A stretch of 64,000 nucleotides of DNA from Alphaproteobacteria bacterium (GTDB lineage: Bacteria > Pseudomonadota > Alphaproteobacteria > UBA2966), in contig JABIFY010000052.1 of the NCBI GenBank assembly GCA_018650465.1, positions 1-64,000 of the forward strand. The letters are read 5' to 3'. Numbering within the stretch: position 1 is the first letter of the stretch; every line of letters begins with the position of its first letter. Made by a program: the position numbers and the translations under genes. A model generated the notes under the pieces. That model was not told the origin of the DNA. It saw only the letters and a list, made by a program, of their open reading frames with translations, and did not search any database. Positions 37,301-48,634 of this stretch are shown here, in pieces.

Positions 37301-37415
37301 AGCCGCGAAGGAGGCCAGGAAGAAGGCCGTGAAGAAAAAAACTGTAGTGAAAAAACCGGCGGCAAAAAAGAAGGTTGCGACGAAGGTCTCACGGCCCCGG
37401 AAGAAAGTAGCCTAG
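34347..37415 (+). CDS. uvrA: Excinuclease ABC subunit A with a lysine-rich C-terminal extension
   Basis: 1022 residues against about 940 in E. coli. Damage-recognition ATPase of nucleotide excision repair. Two ABC modules: Walker [13 protein letters not shown] and [12 protein letters not shown]; signature [12 protein letters not shown] and [12 protein letters not shown]; Walker [12 protein letters not shown] and [11 protein letters not shown]. The C-terminal zinc finger is intact (CEACQGDG...CDECKG). The first keeps CPNC but reads CPVSG where E. coli has CPICG, so one ligand Cys is Ser. The last ~75 residues are Lys/Ala repeats ([20 protein letters not shown]), like histone H1 tails. Divergent from ssb. 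Confidence 0.97.
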   Translation: MQKFISVRGAKEHNLRGVDVEIPRDTLTVITGLSGSGKSSLAFDTIYAEGQRRYVESLSAYARQFLEMMQKPDVESIEGLSPAISIEQKTTSRNPRSTVGTVTEIYDYLRLLFARIGVPYSPATGLPIESQTVTQMVDQLLDMPQGTRLYLLAPIVRGRKGEYRKELAELMKRGFQRVKVDGEHYEIADVPALNKKLKHEIEVVVDRIIVKKDIGNRLADSVETALELSDGLLIAEDVSDGTRTTYSAKFACPVSGFTIEEIEPRLFSFNNPFGACPNCDGLGTRLYFDADLVVPDGRLSLKEGALAPWSKSASPYYRQTLEGLAKHYKFSMNTPFDDLEEEARQAVLYGSGDTEVKMTYDNDKRQYSLKKPFEGVVKNLERRWRETDSSWMRDELGRYQSAAPCDSCKGERLKPEALAVKIDGLHISQVAGMSIAGAGDWFLKLGSKLKAKDLEIAERILKEINERLGFLNKVGLEYLSLSRSSGTLSGGESQRIRLASQIGSGLTGVLYVLDEPSIGLHQRDNARLLETLVRLRDIGNTVIVVEHDEEAIMAADHVIDMGPGAGIHGGAVVAEGKPKKIMQTADSLTGQYLVGTRQITLPLERRPGHPGQAIKVIGASANNLHNVSAEIPLGTFTAITGVSGSGKSTLTIETLYKAAAKRLNNARHHPGEHKDITGLEFLDKIIDIDQSPIGRTPRSNPATYTGAFTPMRDWFAGLPESGIRGYKPGRFSFNVKGGRCEACQGDGLIKIEMHFLPDVYVQCDECKGRRYNRETLEIKFKDKSIADVLEMTVDEGADFFTAVPSIRDKLVTLQRVGLGYIHLGQAATTLSGGEAQRVKLAKELSRRATGQTLYILDEPTTGLHFEDVAKLLEVLHTLVDQGNTVLVIEHNLDIIKTADWVIDLGPEGGDKGGRIVAAGTPEDVAEVAESYTGMYLKQVLAKGSRAPRKVINHPNGRKPQRPLSPKAMKAAMKADKEKKKTEAKEAAKEARKKAVKKKTVVKKPAAKKKVATKVSRPRKKVA

Positions 37416-37491
37416 GCGCATTGTCAAACGCCTAAAAATTGAAAACCTAAATCGCATTTTGGGAAACGGAACAGGAAACAGCAACTATACT

Positions 37492-37598
37492 CTACGTCAT
37501 CCCGCACTTGATGCGGGATCCATGCGGCGGCCCAATTGGGATGCAATGGTCATAACGACACAGGCGTAGACCCCGGATCAAGTCCGGGGTGACGTAGT
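37492..37598. repeat. Dispersed GTCA-CCCGG-type palindromic element, copy 1
   Basis: Two hairpins (TCCCGCACTTGATGCGGGA and CCCCGGATCAAGTCCGGGG) flank a ~40-base centre, with outer TACGTCA/TGACGTA. Lies between uvrA and the dehydrogenase gene. The same architecture recurs at 46051. Confidence 0.85.
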
Positions 37599-37650
37599 AC
37601 AGTGGCTTAAGGGGGCCAAACTCTGCATCGTCAAGCACGGGCATGATGAG

Positions 37651-38526
37651 TTATGTAGTTTTGTCTCCACCGTCTCGAATATATTGATAGACCTGCGTGA
37701 AATCGCTGCCGGGTAAGGCCTTGTCGCATTCGTCCCAGATGTTGGCGACCAGTTCACTTAAACGACCGGGGGTGCCCGCACTGGTCAGGGCTTCCATATA
37801 AAGCTTCAGATCCTTCGCTTCCAGGGCGGTTCTGAAGCCGGCGTCGAAGGTCTCTGTCATGACGCGTTTGGGGAATTTGTCGAGAGAGGCCGTGTTCTGG
37901 CCCGTGGACACATTGATCAAATCGAGCATGACCTTCATATCCAGGCCTTGCGACAAACCAAACAAGATAGCCTCGGAAGTTGCCACCAACGCCGTACCAG
38001 AAAGGAAGTTGTTCAGGACTTTCAGGGCCTGCCCCTGCCCCGCATCATCACCCACATGAAAAACATTGCCGGTGAAGCTGTCCAGAATATTTTTGTGCCG
38101 GGTCATTTCCGCTTCGGGTCCGGCCCACATCAGGGAGACAGTGCCTGCCCTGGCCCCCGCCTGGCCACCACTGACCGGCGCGTCGATATAAATAATCCCG
38201 GCGCCAGCAGCGATCTCATATGCCTGGCGGGAAGCGTCCATGCCGGTTGTCGACAGATCGATCACACAACGAACGCGGCGCTTGGACATCACTGCCAATT
38301 CCTGGAGGATGGCGATGGAAACGGGCCCGTCGGGCACGCTGAGGAATATGGTGTCGGCGGCATTTGCCACGTCGGCCAGGGTATCCACCACTGTTGCACC
38401 CGCTGGCAATTGCGCCGAGGCGCTCGCCTTGTCATAGGCAACGAGGGGAAACGTTGCGGCGATGTTGGCAGCCATAGGGGCACCCATCTGGCCAAGGCCA
38501 ACAAATCCCGAATTTATTTCTGTCAT
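37651..38526 (-). CDS. Beta-hydroxyacid dehydrogenase (3-hydroxyisobutyrate dehydrogenase family)
   Basis: 291 residues. NAD(P)-binding GFVGLGQMGAPMAANI, substrate-binding IDAPVSGGQAGARAGT, and the catalytic-lysine helix GQGQALKVLNNFLSG are intact. The ATG 38526 follows AGGGGATC. The family includes 3-hydroxyisobutyrate, tartronate semialdehyde and related reductases; the charge of the cofactor loop (AYDKASAS) does not settle NAD versus NADP. Divergent from the alcohol dehydrogenase. Confidence 0.9.
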   Translation of the reverse strand: MTEINSGFVGLGQMGAPMAANIAATFPLVAYDKASASAQLPAGATVVDTLADVANAADTIFLSVPDGPVSIAILQELAVMSKRRVRCVIDLSTTGMDASRQAYEIAAGAGIIYIDAPVSGGQAGARAGTVSLMWAGPEAEMTRHKNILDSFTGNVFHVGDDAGQGQALKVLNNFLSGTALVATSEAILFGLSQGLDMKVMLDLINVSTGQNTASLDKFPKRVMTETFDAGFRTALEAKDLKLYMEALTSAGTPGRLSELVANIWDECDKALPGSDFTQVYQYIRDGGDKTT

Positions 38527-38654
38527 TTGACTTGATCCCCTGAATTTTTTATCGCCGATACAAGTTAAACAGCACTGACAAGGCTGTCACTGACGAACAG
38601 ACATTTCCCACCGGCGAAAATGTTGCTACGGTTAATTCCAAATACAAATTCAAC

Positions 38655-38684
38655 AGAAGCGTTTCCGGGTTTCACGGAAACGCC
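38655..38684. repeat. Dispersed palindrome family A, copy 3
   Basis: GCGTTTCCG-N7-CGGAAACGC in the divergent gap before the alcohol dehydrogenase, 20 bases ahead of its start. It matches the 55590 copy when reversed. Confidence 0.75.
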
Positions 38685-38703
38685 TTAGTTCAGGGAAGAA
38701 AAC

Positions 38704-39756
38704 ATGAAAGCCTACCAGGTCACAAAATTCGCCGCCCCCATCGAAGCCAGAGATATCGCCACTCCTGAACCAACCGGCACCGAGGTTTTGATCAAGGTTC
38801 ACAAGGCGGGCGTTTGTCACAGTGACCTGCATATCCACGATGGCTTTTACACAATGGGTGGCAATTCGAAACTCGAGCTGGGAGAGCGCGGCCTGAAACT
38901 GCCACGCACCATGGGGCACGAGCTTTATGGCGAAGTGGTATCGGGTGGACCGGATGCTGGCGACCTGCCCATCGGCGAAGGCCGCCTGATCCATCCCTGG
39001 ATGGGCTGTGGTGAATGCGCCGTCTGCCTCGCCGGAGATGAAAACATCTGCATGGCCCCCAAATCCATCGGTGTCTTTATGGACGGAGCCTATGCCGATT
39101 ATTGCCTGATCCCCCATCCCAGATACCTGGTTGATATCGGCGACCTCGACCCTGCTATTGCCACGCCCTACAGTTGCTCAGGTGTAACCGTCTACAGTGC
39201 CTTGCAAAAGGCCTTGCCGGTTGCGGACAACGAATGGCTGGTGATCATGGGCGCCGGTGGACTTGGCCTGAATGCCGTTGCCATCGCCAAAGCCCTGGAC
39301 GTCAAAAATGTTTTGGTCTGTGATCTTGATGACAGCAAACTGGAAGCTGCCCGCGAAATGGGCGCCTCTGAGACGCTGAACTCAGGCCAGGCCGATGCTT
39401 TCAAACAATTGCAAAAACTGACAGATGGCGGCCCGCGTGCCGTTGTCGATACGGTCGGTGCTGAAGCCACATCGCAGCTGGCCATCGGAGCTCTGCCCAA
39501 GGGCGGGCGCTATGTCATTGTTGGCCTTTACGGTGGTGGCCTGACATTACCGCTGCCGTCCCTGCCCTTGCGGGCAATTTCCATCATCGGTTCCTATACC
39601 GGTAATCTGGCTGAGTTGAAGGAACTGATCGAGCTTGCCAAGAGCGGCAAGGTCAAACCCTTGCCCGTCAGCACACGCCCCATGTCAGAAGTGGGTGATA
39701 CCCTCAATGACCTGCGGGCCGGTAAAATTGTCGGTCGTGTCGTTCTTTCCAATTAG
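38704..39756 (+). CDS. Zinc-dependent medium-chain alcohol dehydrogenase
   Basis: 350 residues. Catalytic zinc site AGVCHSDLHIHDG and RTMGHELYGEV; structural zinc lobe GCGECAVCLAGDENIC with four Cys. The Rossmann part has VIMGAGGLGLNAVAIAKAL and an Asp in VCDLDDSK that favours NAD. A slightly unusual insertion (YTMGGNSKLELGERGLKLP) follows the first zinc ligand. ATG 38704 follows GGGAAG. Overlaps at its stop with an 18-bp tandem repeat leading to the next gene. Confidence 0.93.
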   Translation: MKAYQVTKFAAPIEARDIATPEPTGTEVLIKVHKAGVCHSDLHIHDGFYTMGGNSKLELGERGLKLPRTMGHELYGEVVSGGPDAGDLPIGEGRLIHPWMGCGECAVCLAGDENICMAPKSIGVFMDGAYADYCLIPHPRYLVDIGDLDPAIATPYSCSGVTVYSALQKALPVADNEWLVIMGAGGLGLNAVAIAKALDVKNVLVCDLDDSKLEAAREMGASETLNSGQADAFKQLQKLTDGGPRAVVDTVGAEATSQLAIGALPKGGRYVIVGLYGGGLTLPLPSLPLRAISIIGSYTGNLAELKELIELAKSGKVKPLPVSTRPMSEVGDTLNDLRAGKIVGRVVLSN

Positions 39757-39826
39757 GCAGAAAACGCTAATCAAGCAGAAAACGCCCACTAAGCAGAAAA
39801 CGCCCACTAAGCAGAAAACGAAAGAT
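39755..39826 (+). repeat. Four 18-bp tandem repeats between adh and the ParB-like gene
   Basis: Unit AAGCAGAAAACGCCCACT at 39755 (degenerate), 39773, 39791 and 39809 (degenerate end). The first unit begins inside the adh stop codon; the last ends eight bases before the next ATG. Confidence 0.92.
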
Positions 39827-39833
39827 CCGCAAC

Positions 39834-40088
39834 ATGGTTATGGAAGCCCAGGATTTTAAGATTGAAGATATCTATGTGCCGGTCAAACTCAAAAAGGCGT
39901 TTGAGCCGGCCAGCGTCGAAAAGTTCACTGACTTGCTCATGAACGGCGAGACTCTGGCACCTGTTCTGGTTCGCAAAGACCCCAAGAAGGGCCACGTTCT
40001 GGTCAAGGGCGTACATCGCCTGGAAGCCTGCCGGGATGTGGGCGATGTCACGATCAAGGGGTTTCTGGTGCATGCAAGGCTCACTTGA
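39834..40088 (+). CDS. Small ParB/Srx-fold protein
   Basis: 84 residues. FKIEDIYVPVKLKKAFEPASVEKFTDLLM followed by LAPVLVRKD and HVLVKGVHRLEACRDVG is the N-terminal ParB/sulfiredoxin-like fold; VKGVHRLEAC replaces the usual GxHRxxA box. There is no helix-turn-helix or dimer domain, so it is not a chromosome-partitioning ParB. The next gene starts three bases after its stop. Possibly a nucleotide-binding regulator; function unknown. Confidence 0.8.
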   Translation: MVMEAQDFKIEDIYVPVKLKKAFEPASVEKFTDLLMNGETLAPVLVRKDPKKGHVLVKGVHRLEACRDVGDVTIKGFLVHARLT

Positions 40089-40091
40089 TTC

Positions 40092-40547
40092 ATGACAGAT
40101 AAACCATCCAACATTGCCATTGCACAAACCCTCTTCAACGCCGACCCTGCTGTTAACGATTTGGGTCTGGAACTGGTTGCCAGTGAACCAGGCGCTGTCA
40201 CGATTGCCCTTGTGGTCGAGGACCGACACCTGAACTTCAACGGGACCTGCCACGGCGGCGTGATTTTCACGCTGGCAGATACGGCCTTTGGCTTGGCGGG
40301 CAACACCCACGGCATCGTTGCCGCTGGAATCAACACATCGATATCTTATCATGCTGGATCGAAAGCTGGTGACCGCCTGGTGGCACGGGCAACCGAGACA
40401 ACGCGGTCACGCAGTCTCGGCACCTACTATGTTGAGGTGCATCGAAGCGACGGGAAAATTGTTGCGACGCTGACAGGTACCGGGTTTATCACTGGTGATA
40501 AACACGATCTCGACAGCGACAAATATCAACCAATCCAGAAAAATTAG
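40092..40547 (+). CDS. PaaI-family hotdog thioesterase
   Basis: 151 residues. Hotdog fold with NFNGTCHGGVIFTLADTAFG, the conserved Asn/His-Gly-Gly and acidic residue of the PaaI thioesterases (usually GxxHGGxxxxLxDxA), then NTSISYHAGSKAGDRLVARA. PaaI removes CoA from aromatic acyl-CoAs. No other phenylacetate genes are in the window, so the substrate is open. Its stop overlaps by 4 bases with the convergent DUF2478 gene. Confidence 0.9.
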   Translation: MTDKPSNIAIAQTLFNADPAVNDLGLELVASEPGAVTIALVVEDRHLNFNGTCHGGVIFTLADTAFGLAGNTHGIVAAGINTSISYHAGSKAGDRLVARATETTRSRSLGTYYVEVHRSDGKIVATLTGTGFITGDKHDLDSDKYQPIQKN

Positions 40548-41092
40548 CCGGGATCGATATCTTTCCACCAGGTCTGAAAGCTGTCGACGTTATGGTCAAG
40601 GTTCGCGCCGAGACCGCCGGAACGTTCCGTCCATAGCTCAAGTGCTGTTTCGGGCACAGCAATCAGCAAGGGGATATTTTCCGCAATGGCGTTGAGGATT
40701 TCGTCGTTCAGGCCACCGCCATTTTGCTCTTGTTCACCGAATTTTTCCAACACGATCAAATCAACCTTGTCTTCAATGGCCCGACGCAGCGCCTCAGTTG
40801 AATCAGCCAGGACATTGGTGTTCATGGAGCAGGTCTTACTCTCCAGATTCTCTTTGGAGGGTCGATTGATGGGAAAGCGGGAACCGGTTTCAACGTCGAC
40901 CAGGTCAATGCCCATACGGCAACCACCGCCATCGACCAGTTCTTCCTGCAACAATCCTCCAACCCTGACACCCTTGGCCCTTAAAGTTGCCGTAAATGTC
41001 GCCAAAGCCTTACGGTCTTCGGTGCTACGCGAATAGACAGCCGCCGCGAAGGGCAGCTGATCCTGATTATCGTCTGAAGATGCTTTGTCCAT
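40544..41092 (-). CDS. DUF2478 protein (P-loop-like, THEP1-related)
   Basis: About 182 residues from ATG 41092; longer starts up to 41149 are possible. The core reads AAAVYSRSTEDRKALATFTATLRAKGVRVGGLLQ, CRMGIDLVDVETG, DLIVLEKFGEQEQNGGGL and IPLLIAVPE, matching DUF2478, a family often near molybdate or metal-storage genes elsewhere. The N-terminal strand lacks a real Walker A. No molybdenum genes are adjacent here. Function unknown. Confidence 0.75.
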   Translation of the reverse strand: MDKASSDDNQDQLPFAAAVYSRSTEDRKALATFTATLRAKGVRVGGLLQEELVDGGGCRMGIDLVDVETGSRFPINRPSKENLESKTCSMNTNVLADSTEALRRAIEDKVDLIVLEKFGEQEQNGGGLNDEILNAIAENIPLLIAVPETALELWTERSGGLGANLDHNVDSFQTWWKDIDPG

Positions 41093-41166
41093 ACCCTGTC
41101 TTATACACAGGTTTGGGATTTGACAATCCATGACACAGGGCGTGGCCAATATGCCGCAGGTCTATG

Positions 41167-41313
41167 TCAGATATATCCGAACAAAGCCGCTGCCATGTAA
41201 ATCAACCCGACACTGACCAGCACGACAACACCCCATACGACGGCCAATATTGTTTCTGGAGAACTATCAGCTTCCCGAATTGGCAGGTCTCTGTCTGTTG
41301 AACTATCCGTCAT
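41167..41313 (-). CDS. 48-residue single-span membrane protein
   Basis: ATG 41313 is preceded by GGGGAGG at ideal spacing, so I trim the ORF-track start at 41406. An acidic polar N-terminus (MTDSSTDRDLPIREADSSPE) leads into one membrane helix (TILAVVWGVVVLVSVGLIYMAA) that ends the protein. No family recognised. Same strand as the RimK gene upstream. Confidence 0.65.
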   Translation of the reverse strand: MTDSSTDRDLPIREADSSPETILAVVWGVVVLVSVGLIYMAAALFGYI

Positions 41314-41417
41314 CGGTGCCTCCCCAAAAGGTAGCGACAAGCAATTATCTGGTTGTACTATGAAAAATATATTGAACTTACAGTCAGCATGGTTCAATAC
41401 GCACATATGCCCAGATA

Positions 41418-42824
41418 TCAGGACTTCCGCTTTTTCTTTCGGGTCGCGGCACTACGTACGCTGGCTTCCACATAGTCGATAACTGTGCCGGTAATATTTT
41501 TGCCCGTTGCCTTCTCGATACCCTGCAAGCCTGGGGATGAATTGACTTCCAGAACTTTAGGTCCGTCGTTTGATCGCAACAAATCAACGCCGCCCCAACG
41601 CAAGCCCATGGTTTTCATGGCGCGAAGGGCTGTGGCCCGTTCCTGGGCGGAAATGCGGACCTTGGTTGACAAGCCACCCTGATGCAAATTACTGCGAAAA
41701 TCACCTGCCGCAGCCTGGCGTTTCATGGCCCCAACGACTTTGTTGCCGACGACCATACAGCGGATATCCGCACCATTGGCCTCTTCGATAAACTCCTGCA
41801 CCATGATGTGGGCGCGCAAGCCGCGGAAGGCTTGAATAACTGATTCCGCCGCTTTCATGGTTTCCGCCAGCACAACGCCTTTGCCCTGGGTGCCTTCCAG
41901 TAATTTCAGCACGAGCGGGGCTTTGCCTACGGTTTTAAGCATATCTTTCACATCCGACGGCGAATGGGCGAACCCCGTCACCGGCATACCGATCCCGGCC
42001 CGGGCCAACAGTTGATGGGCATAGAGTTTGTCGCGTGAAGCACCAATAGCCGCCGAGCCGTTGAGGCAATAGACCCCCATCATCTCGAACTGACGCACAA
42101 CGGCCATGCCGTAAAATGTCACCGACGCACCGACGCGCGGAATGACCGCATCAAATTTCGGCAAGACGTCGCCTTGATAGTGAATTTCAGGTCGGGCAGA
42201 GGTGATGTTCATATAACAACGTGTGGTGTTGATCACCTGGACCGTGTGCCCACGTGAGACCGCAGTTTCGACCAGGCGCGATGTGGAATAGCTGTCCGGC
42301 TCGCGGCTCAAGATTGCAATCCGCAGGGGGCGGGATTCATCGTCATCGACATCTGATTTATCATAGAGCGTGGATGAGAGTTCACCGCACATCATGGCTT
42401 CAAACGGATTAACAACCAGCTTGTCCTTCATGGCGGACCGCCCGAGCAACATCCGGTAGGACATGCTCTCGCGGTTGGTCAGACTGATTTCGATAGGCCA
42501 TTCCTGACCATCCAGGCGGACGACGGTTCGAATGACCGGGCGAATTTCAGAATGACCGTTCGAGCTGGTGACTTCGCGCTCCCCCACCCATTGAGCCGTG
42601 CAATAGATTTCGATTTCGGGCTGTTCGGGAATGGGATGGATACCAAAGCGCACTTTGCGGTTTTTGCCGGTGCCGATTTCTTCGATGGAGAAGGCATGCA
42701 GGGCCGATGTCCGCGCACCTGTATCGACCTTGGCCTTGATGGCATGCAGGCCAAGCTCTGGCAAAGCCATCCACTCTTCCCAGCCCACCGTCATCAATTC
42801 ATTTTTGCGCGCTCGCTTCGCCAT
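41418..42824 (-). CDS. RimB-type protease fused to RimK-type ATP-grasp glutamate ligase
   Basis: 468 residues. Residues ~1-150 match the RimB / PF05618 family: [30 protein letters not shown] with a retropepsin-like DTGA, and MLLGRSAM. Residues ~165-465 are Rim[18 protein letters not shown], the ATP-grasp [46 protein letters not shown] and [17 protein letters not shown]. RimK adds glutamates to ribosomal protein S6, and RimB cleaves them in pseudomonads, so the fusion would join opposing activities. A basic tail (RKKKRKS) ends it. Confidence 0.9.
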   Translation of the reverse strand: MAKRARKNELMTVGWEEWMALPELGLHAIKAKVDTGARTSALHAFSIEEIGTGKNRKVRFGIHPIPEQPEIEIYCTAQWVGEREVTSSNGHSEIRPVIRTVVRLDGQEWPIEISLTNRESMSYRMLLGRSAMKDKLVVNPFEAMMCGELSSTLYDKSDVDDDESRPLRIAILSREPDSYSTSRLVETAVSRGHTVQVINTTRCYMNITSARPEIHYQGDVLPKFDAVIPRVGASVTFYGMAVVRQFEMMGVYCLNGSAAIGASRDKLYAHQLLARAGIGMPVTGFAHSPSDVKDMLKTVGKAPLVLKLLEGTQGKGVVLAETMKAAESVIQAFRGLRAHIMVQEFIEEANGADIRCMVVGNKVVGAMKRQAAAGDFRSNLHQGGLSTKVRISAQERATALRAMKTMGLRWGGVDLLRSNDGPKVLEVNSSPGLQGIEKATGKNITGTVIDYVEASVRSAATRKKKRKS

Positions 42825-42900
42825 TCCACCACTCCGGCAAATTTAACCAATATGGCCAAATCTAGCGATTTCTCTCAGTCGCGAAAAGCCCGCATATGAC

Positions 42901-43161
42901 TTAATGGAGCGAGAAGCTCTGATCCACCATTTTGAGTTCCGCTGGTTTCAGCAATTGTGAACTCATGACCCGAACCGTATGGATCGGACCATCCAGCTCG
43001 CGCTGCCAGAAATCGAGGAACTTGTGCAATTTGGGATATTTGGGTGCCTGATCCAGATGCTGCCATATGAATTCCTGCAATAAATGCGGATGATCCGGCA
43101 TGTGATAGGTAATTTCCGCCGTGGTACGCTGAAAACCCTTCAATCGTAATTCAAGCGACAT
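42901..43161 (-). CDS. usg: Usg family protein
   Basis: 86 residues. Recognised by LKGFQRTTAEITYHMPDHPHLLQEFIWQ and KFLDFWQRELDGPIHTVRV, the signature of Usg, a small alphaproteobacterial protein named from its place near trp genes in Caulobacter relatives. Function unknown. ATG 43161 has a perfect GGAGGTG site. No trp genes adjacent here. Confidence 0.9.
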   Translation of the reverse strand: MSLELRLKGFQRTTAEITYHMPDHPHLLQEFIWQHLDQAPKYPKLHKFLDFWQRELDGPIHTVRVMSSQLLKPAELKMVDQSFSLH

Positions 43162-43342
43162 TCACACCTCCATTTTTACCTGTAAACAAGATGGGGTGTG
43201 CTGACGAATTCGTCAAATAACACTTATATTACAACAAGTTACTATCACTCATGGAGTGAGAGTGCCAGGTTTTATAGGAATACTTCTCCATTGTCGTCAT
43301 GCGCGGGCTTGACGGTATTTTGGAATTGGATTCGGACGACGC

Positions 43343-43654
43343 CTACTTGCCCAGAATGATCAACTCATCCGCATGGGCCAGGCCCAGAACCTCGCGGGAG
43401 CGTTCATCCAGCATATCCCTGGACAGGCCACTATTGCGTAAAAGGGAAACACGATGCTCCAGACGATCAAGCTCGGACTTGTTTACGGCTATCCGGGCTT
43501 CGACGCCTTTGATCTGCTGACCAAGATTTACCCAGGCCGACATGCCCCGGTCACCCTGCACCGCGTGATAGCCGAAATAGCCCAACACCGATGTGCAAAT
43601 CAGGGGCACAACGGCATAACAGGCGCGGCGACGTATTTGGTGCATCAAGCTCAT
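43343..43654 (-). CDS. ftsB: Septum formation initiator FtsB/DivIC family
   Basis: 103 residues. A short basic N-terminus, one membrane helix (YAVVPLICTSVLGYFGYHAV) and a periplasmic coiled coil (LGQQIKGVEARIAVNKSELDRLEHRVSLL) followed by ERSREVLGLAHADELIIL, the typical FtsB end. It bridges FtsL and FtsQ at the division site. It lies downstream of eno in the conserved order eno-ftsB, after a 183-base gap. Confidence 0.9.
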   Translation of the reverse strand: MSLMHQIRRRACYAVVPLICTSVLGYFGYHAVQGDRGMSAWVNLGQQIKGVEARIAVNKSELDRLEHRVSLLRNSGLSRDMLDERSREVLGLAHADELIILGK

Positions 43655-43801
43655 ACTTGAATCGAATCACACCTGAGTCCCTGGGTCAACAGGAAAACCC
43701 TTTAGAGTCTGATGTTTACCCTGGTTTGTTGCCAAAAGGACTCAGTTTAACCGTGACAAATTCTAATGTGATTCAGAATGGAGCACCATTGCGTTAACCT
43801 T

Positions 43802-43830
43802 CGTTAAATAGTGCCTGTCACTATTTAACG
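43802..43830. repeat. AAATAGTG palindrome, copy at the eno 3' end
   Basis: A perfect 12-bp inverted repeat CGTTAAATAGTG / CACTATTTAACG around CCTGT, eight bases after the eno stop. No T tract. Relatives at 48604, 59293 and 59399. Confidence 0.9.
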
Positions 43831-43837
43831 AATTCAA

Positions 43838-45127
<1,290 letters not shown>

Positions 45128-45172
45128 TTACTCCGGTAAAAATGGATTAAACAGAATGTTTGTGCGGGATGT

Positions 45173-46000
45173 TTAAGCTGATTTTGACAGGTCGTCAAAG
45201 GCCTTCAGGCGGGTCATCAAACTTTCCATCTGATCGATGGGTACCATGTTGGGACCATCAGACGGGGCGCTGTCGGGATCGGGGTGGGTTTCCATGAAGA
45301 CGCCCGCCACACCAACAGCCACAGCGGCGCGCGCCAGCACCGGTACATATTCGCGCTGGCCACCAGACGTGGTGCCCTGCCCGCCAGGTTGCTGCACGGA
45401 ATGAGTGGCATCAAAAATCACGGGGTGGCCTGTTGCGGCCAGCTCAGGCAGGGCACGCATATCAGAAACAAGCGTATTATACCCAAAGCTTGCCCCGCGC
45501 TCCGTCAGCATGACCTTGTTGTTGCCAGCACCCGTGACTTTGTCGGCCACGTTCTTCATATCCCAGGGAGCGAGGAATTGACCTTTTTTTATGTTCACGG
45601 CTTTGCCAGTGGCAGCGGCGGCCAGCAACAAATCGGTCTGGCGACACAGGAAGGCCGGGATTTGCAGCACATCGACAACTTCCGTCAATGTTGCGCACTG
45701 GCCTGCTTCGTGGACGTCGGTTAAAACCGGACAGCCAAATTCAGCTTTGACGTCCGCAAAAATTTCCAGGGCCTTGTCCATGCCAATACCGCGCGGCGTG
45801 TCGGCACTGGTGCGATTGGCCTTGTCGAAAGAAGATTTGTAAATCAGGCCCATGCCGAGCTTGTCCGTCAGCCGCTTCAGTTCACCGGCTGTCGACAACG
45901 CCAGCTCGCGGGTTTCCATGGCACAGGGCCCTGCGATCAGGGCCAGCGGCAGGTCGGTGCCAAAAGTAACATTGCCGATGGTTACGTGGTTATAGGTCAT
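45173..46000 (-). CDS. kdsA: 3-deoxy-8-phosphooctulonate synthase (KDO-8-P synthase)
   Basis: 275 residues. Condenses arabinose-5-phosphate with PEP for the LPS inner core. Family motifs: [97 protein letters not shown] and [29 protein letters not shown] has Arg where metal-independent enzymes carry Asn near this point; the metal class cannot be settled by eye. Between pyrG and eno, as is usual in alphaproteobacteria. Confidence 0.97.
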   Translation of the reverse strand: MTYNHVTIGNVTFGTDLPLALIAGPCAMETRELALSTAGELKRLTDKLGMGLIYKSSFDKANRTSADTPRGIGMDKALEIFADVKAEFGCPVLTDVHEAGQCATLTEVVDVLQIPAFLCRQTDLLLAAAATGKAVNIKKGQFLAPWDMKNVADKVTGAGNNKVMLTERGASFGYNTLVSDMRALPELAATGHPVIFDATHSVQQPGGQGTTSGGQREYVPVLARAAVAVGVAGVFMETHPDPDSAPSDGPNMVPIDQMESLMTRLKAFDDLSKSA

Positions 46001-46050
46001 AGTTGTTTCTTTAAGTGGTTAATCATAACAGCACGTCCTTTAACGCGATT

Positions 46051-46143
46051 CGTCACCCCGGACTTGATCCGGGGACCATGCTTCCGGATCACAGGTACAC
46101 CCCTCGGCAAAAGCATGGATGCCGGATCAGGTCCGGCATGACA
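46051..46143. repeat. Dispersed GTCA-CCCGG-type palindromic element, copy 2
   Basis: CACCCCGGACTTGATCCGGGG and ATGCCGGATCAGGTCCGGCAT hairpins flank a ~45-base centre; an outer CATGC/GCATG also pairs. Lies between kdsA and pyrG. It shares its design with the 37492 element; a degenerate half (GTCATGCGCGGGCTTGAC) occurs near 43297. Confidence 0.85.
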
Positions 46144-46193
46144 CAAGGGGTAGTTACTGCACTATTACCGTGAACATACAATCTTGCCTTATT

Positions 46194-47852
<1,659 letters not shown>

Positions 47853-47921
47853 TCACAAAGCATCAACTTACTAAATGTGGTATTTTCTTGTGGATAAATT
47901 CAGAAAACAATATGGCTCAGG

Positions 47922-47951
47922 CAAAAGAAGAGGCGGCCCGGAAGCCGCCTC
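47922..47951 (-). terminator. Rho-independent terminator downstream of secG
   Basis: GAGGCGGC and GCCGCCTC (8 bp, six-base loop) followed by TTCTTTT on the minus strand, 21 bases after the secG stop. It would separate secG from pyrG transcription. Confidence 0.85.
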
Positions 47952-47972
47952 GATTCCTGTATGCGTTTGCGC

Positions 47973-48290
47973 TTACTGCTTCGGCACCGATGGCCCTGCG
48001 GGTACGATTGGTGCCTGCTGAGCCGGGGCACTGTCAATCACTGATGTCGGCGCCCTGTCACCGCCAGCCAGGATAGCCAGTGTGATACTGGTGGCAAAAA
48101 ACCCGGCGGCCAGAAAAGCTGTTGTACGGGTCAACAGATTGGCTGCACCACGGCCTGTCATCAGACCACCGCCAGCACCGCCGCCGCCGCCGCCAATTCC
48201 CAACGCACCGCCTTCAGAACGCTGAAGAAGAACCGTTACGATCATGGCCAGAGCCAACATTACATGAACAACAAGAAGAACCGTCTGCAT
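47973..48290 (-). CDS. secG: Preprotein translocase subunit SecG
   Basis: 105 residues. Two membrane helices (VLLVVHVMLALAMIVTVLLQ and TAFLAAGFFATSITLAILAG) joined by the SecG loop RSEGGALGIGGGGGGAGGGLM-type glycine stretch and RGAANLLTRTT. A Pro/Ala-rich tail follows, common in alphaproteobacteria. Accessory partner of SecYE in export. tpiA, often just upstream elsewhere, is absent; the upstream neighbour is a HigA remnant. Confidence 0.95.
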   Translation of the reverse strand: MQTVLLVVHVMLALAMIVTVLLQRSEGGALGIGGGGGGAGGGLMTGRGAANLLTRTTAFLAAGFFATSITLAILAGGDRAPTSVIDSAPAQQAPIVPAGPSVPKQ

Positions 48291-48446
48291 GGCTCGAATG
48301 CCTCAAATCAAAAATCAGAAAAAGCCGCACAAATAAGCAATCTGGCAGCCCGTTGCGGGGCTTATACCCCGCCCGGCACTGGAATGCAAAGGGGGAAAGG
48401 AGAAGTCAAAGGCGACATTTCACATTCAACTGTAATAATTGCCCTG

Positions 48447-48608
48447 TCACGCTGCCTCTGAAACGCGTTTTACTTTGCTCTTGTTTGCTTCTTTCATTGC
48501 TTGGGCAAGATCAAAAGCGGCCTGCAGCCTGTACCAGGTCTCGGCCCCGCCACCAAAAGCTTTATCCAGACGAATAGCCATTTCGGGTGAAAGCCCGGAA
48601 AAAATTAA
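48447..48608 (-). pseudogene. Truncated HigA-type antitoxin remnant
   Basis: On the minus strand the frame [18 protein letters not shown] continues with GGGAETWYRLQAAFDLAQAM and ends in a Lys-rich tail at TGA 48447. This is the C-terminal ~50 residues of a HigA (HTH) antitoxin; the first ~45 residues, including the recognition helix start, are missing. The break coincides with the AAATAGTG palindrome overlapping the gshA stop. No HigB toxin gene is nearby. The rest of the 339-base gap up to secG contains only a GCGGGG-N6-CCCCGC hairpin near 48353. Confidence 0.75.
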
Positions 48609-48634
48609 ATAGTGCCAGTCACCATTTACTTAAT
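48604..48634. repeat. AAATAGTG palindrome, copy at the gshA 3' end
   Basis: ATTAAATAGTG pairs imperfectly with CACCATTTACTTAAT around CCAGT. The right arm includes the gshA stop codon, and the left arm abuts the HigA remnant. Confidence 0.75.
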
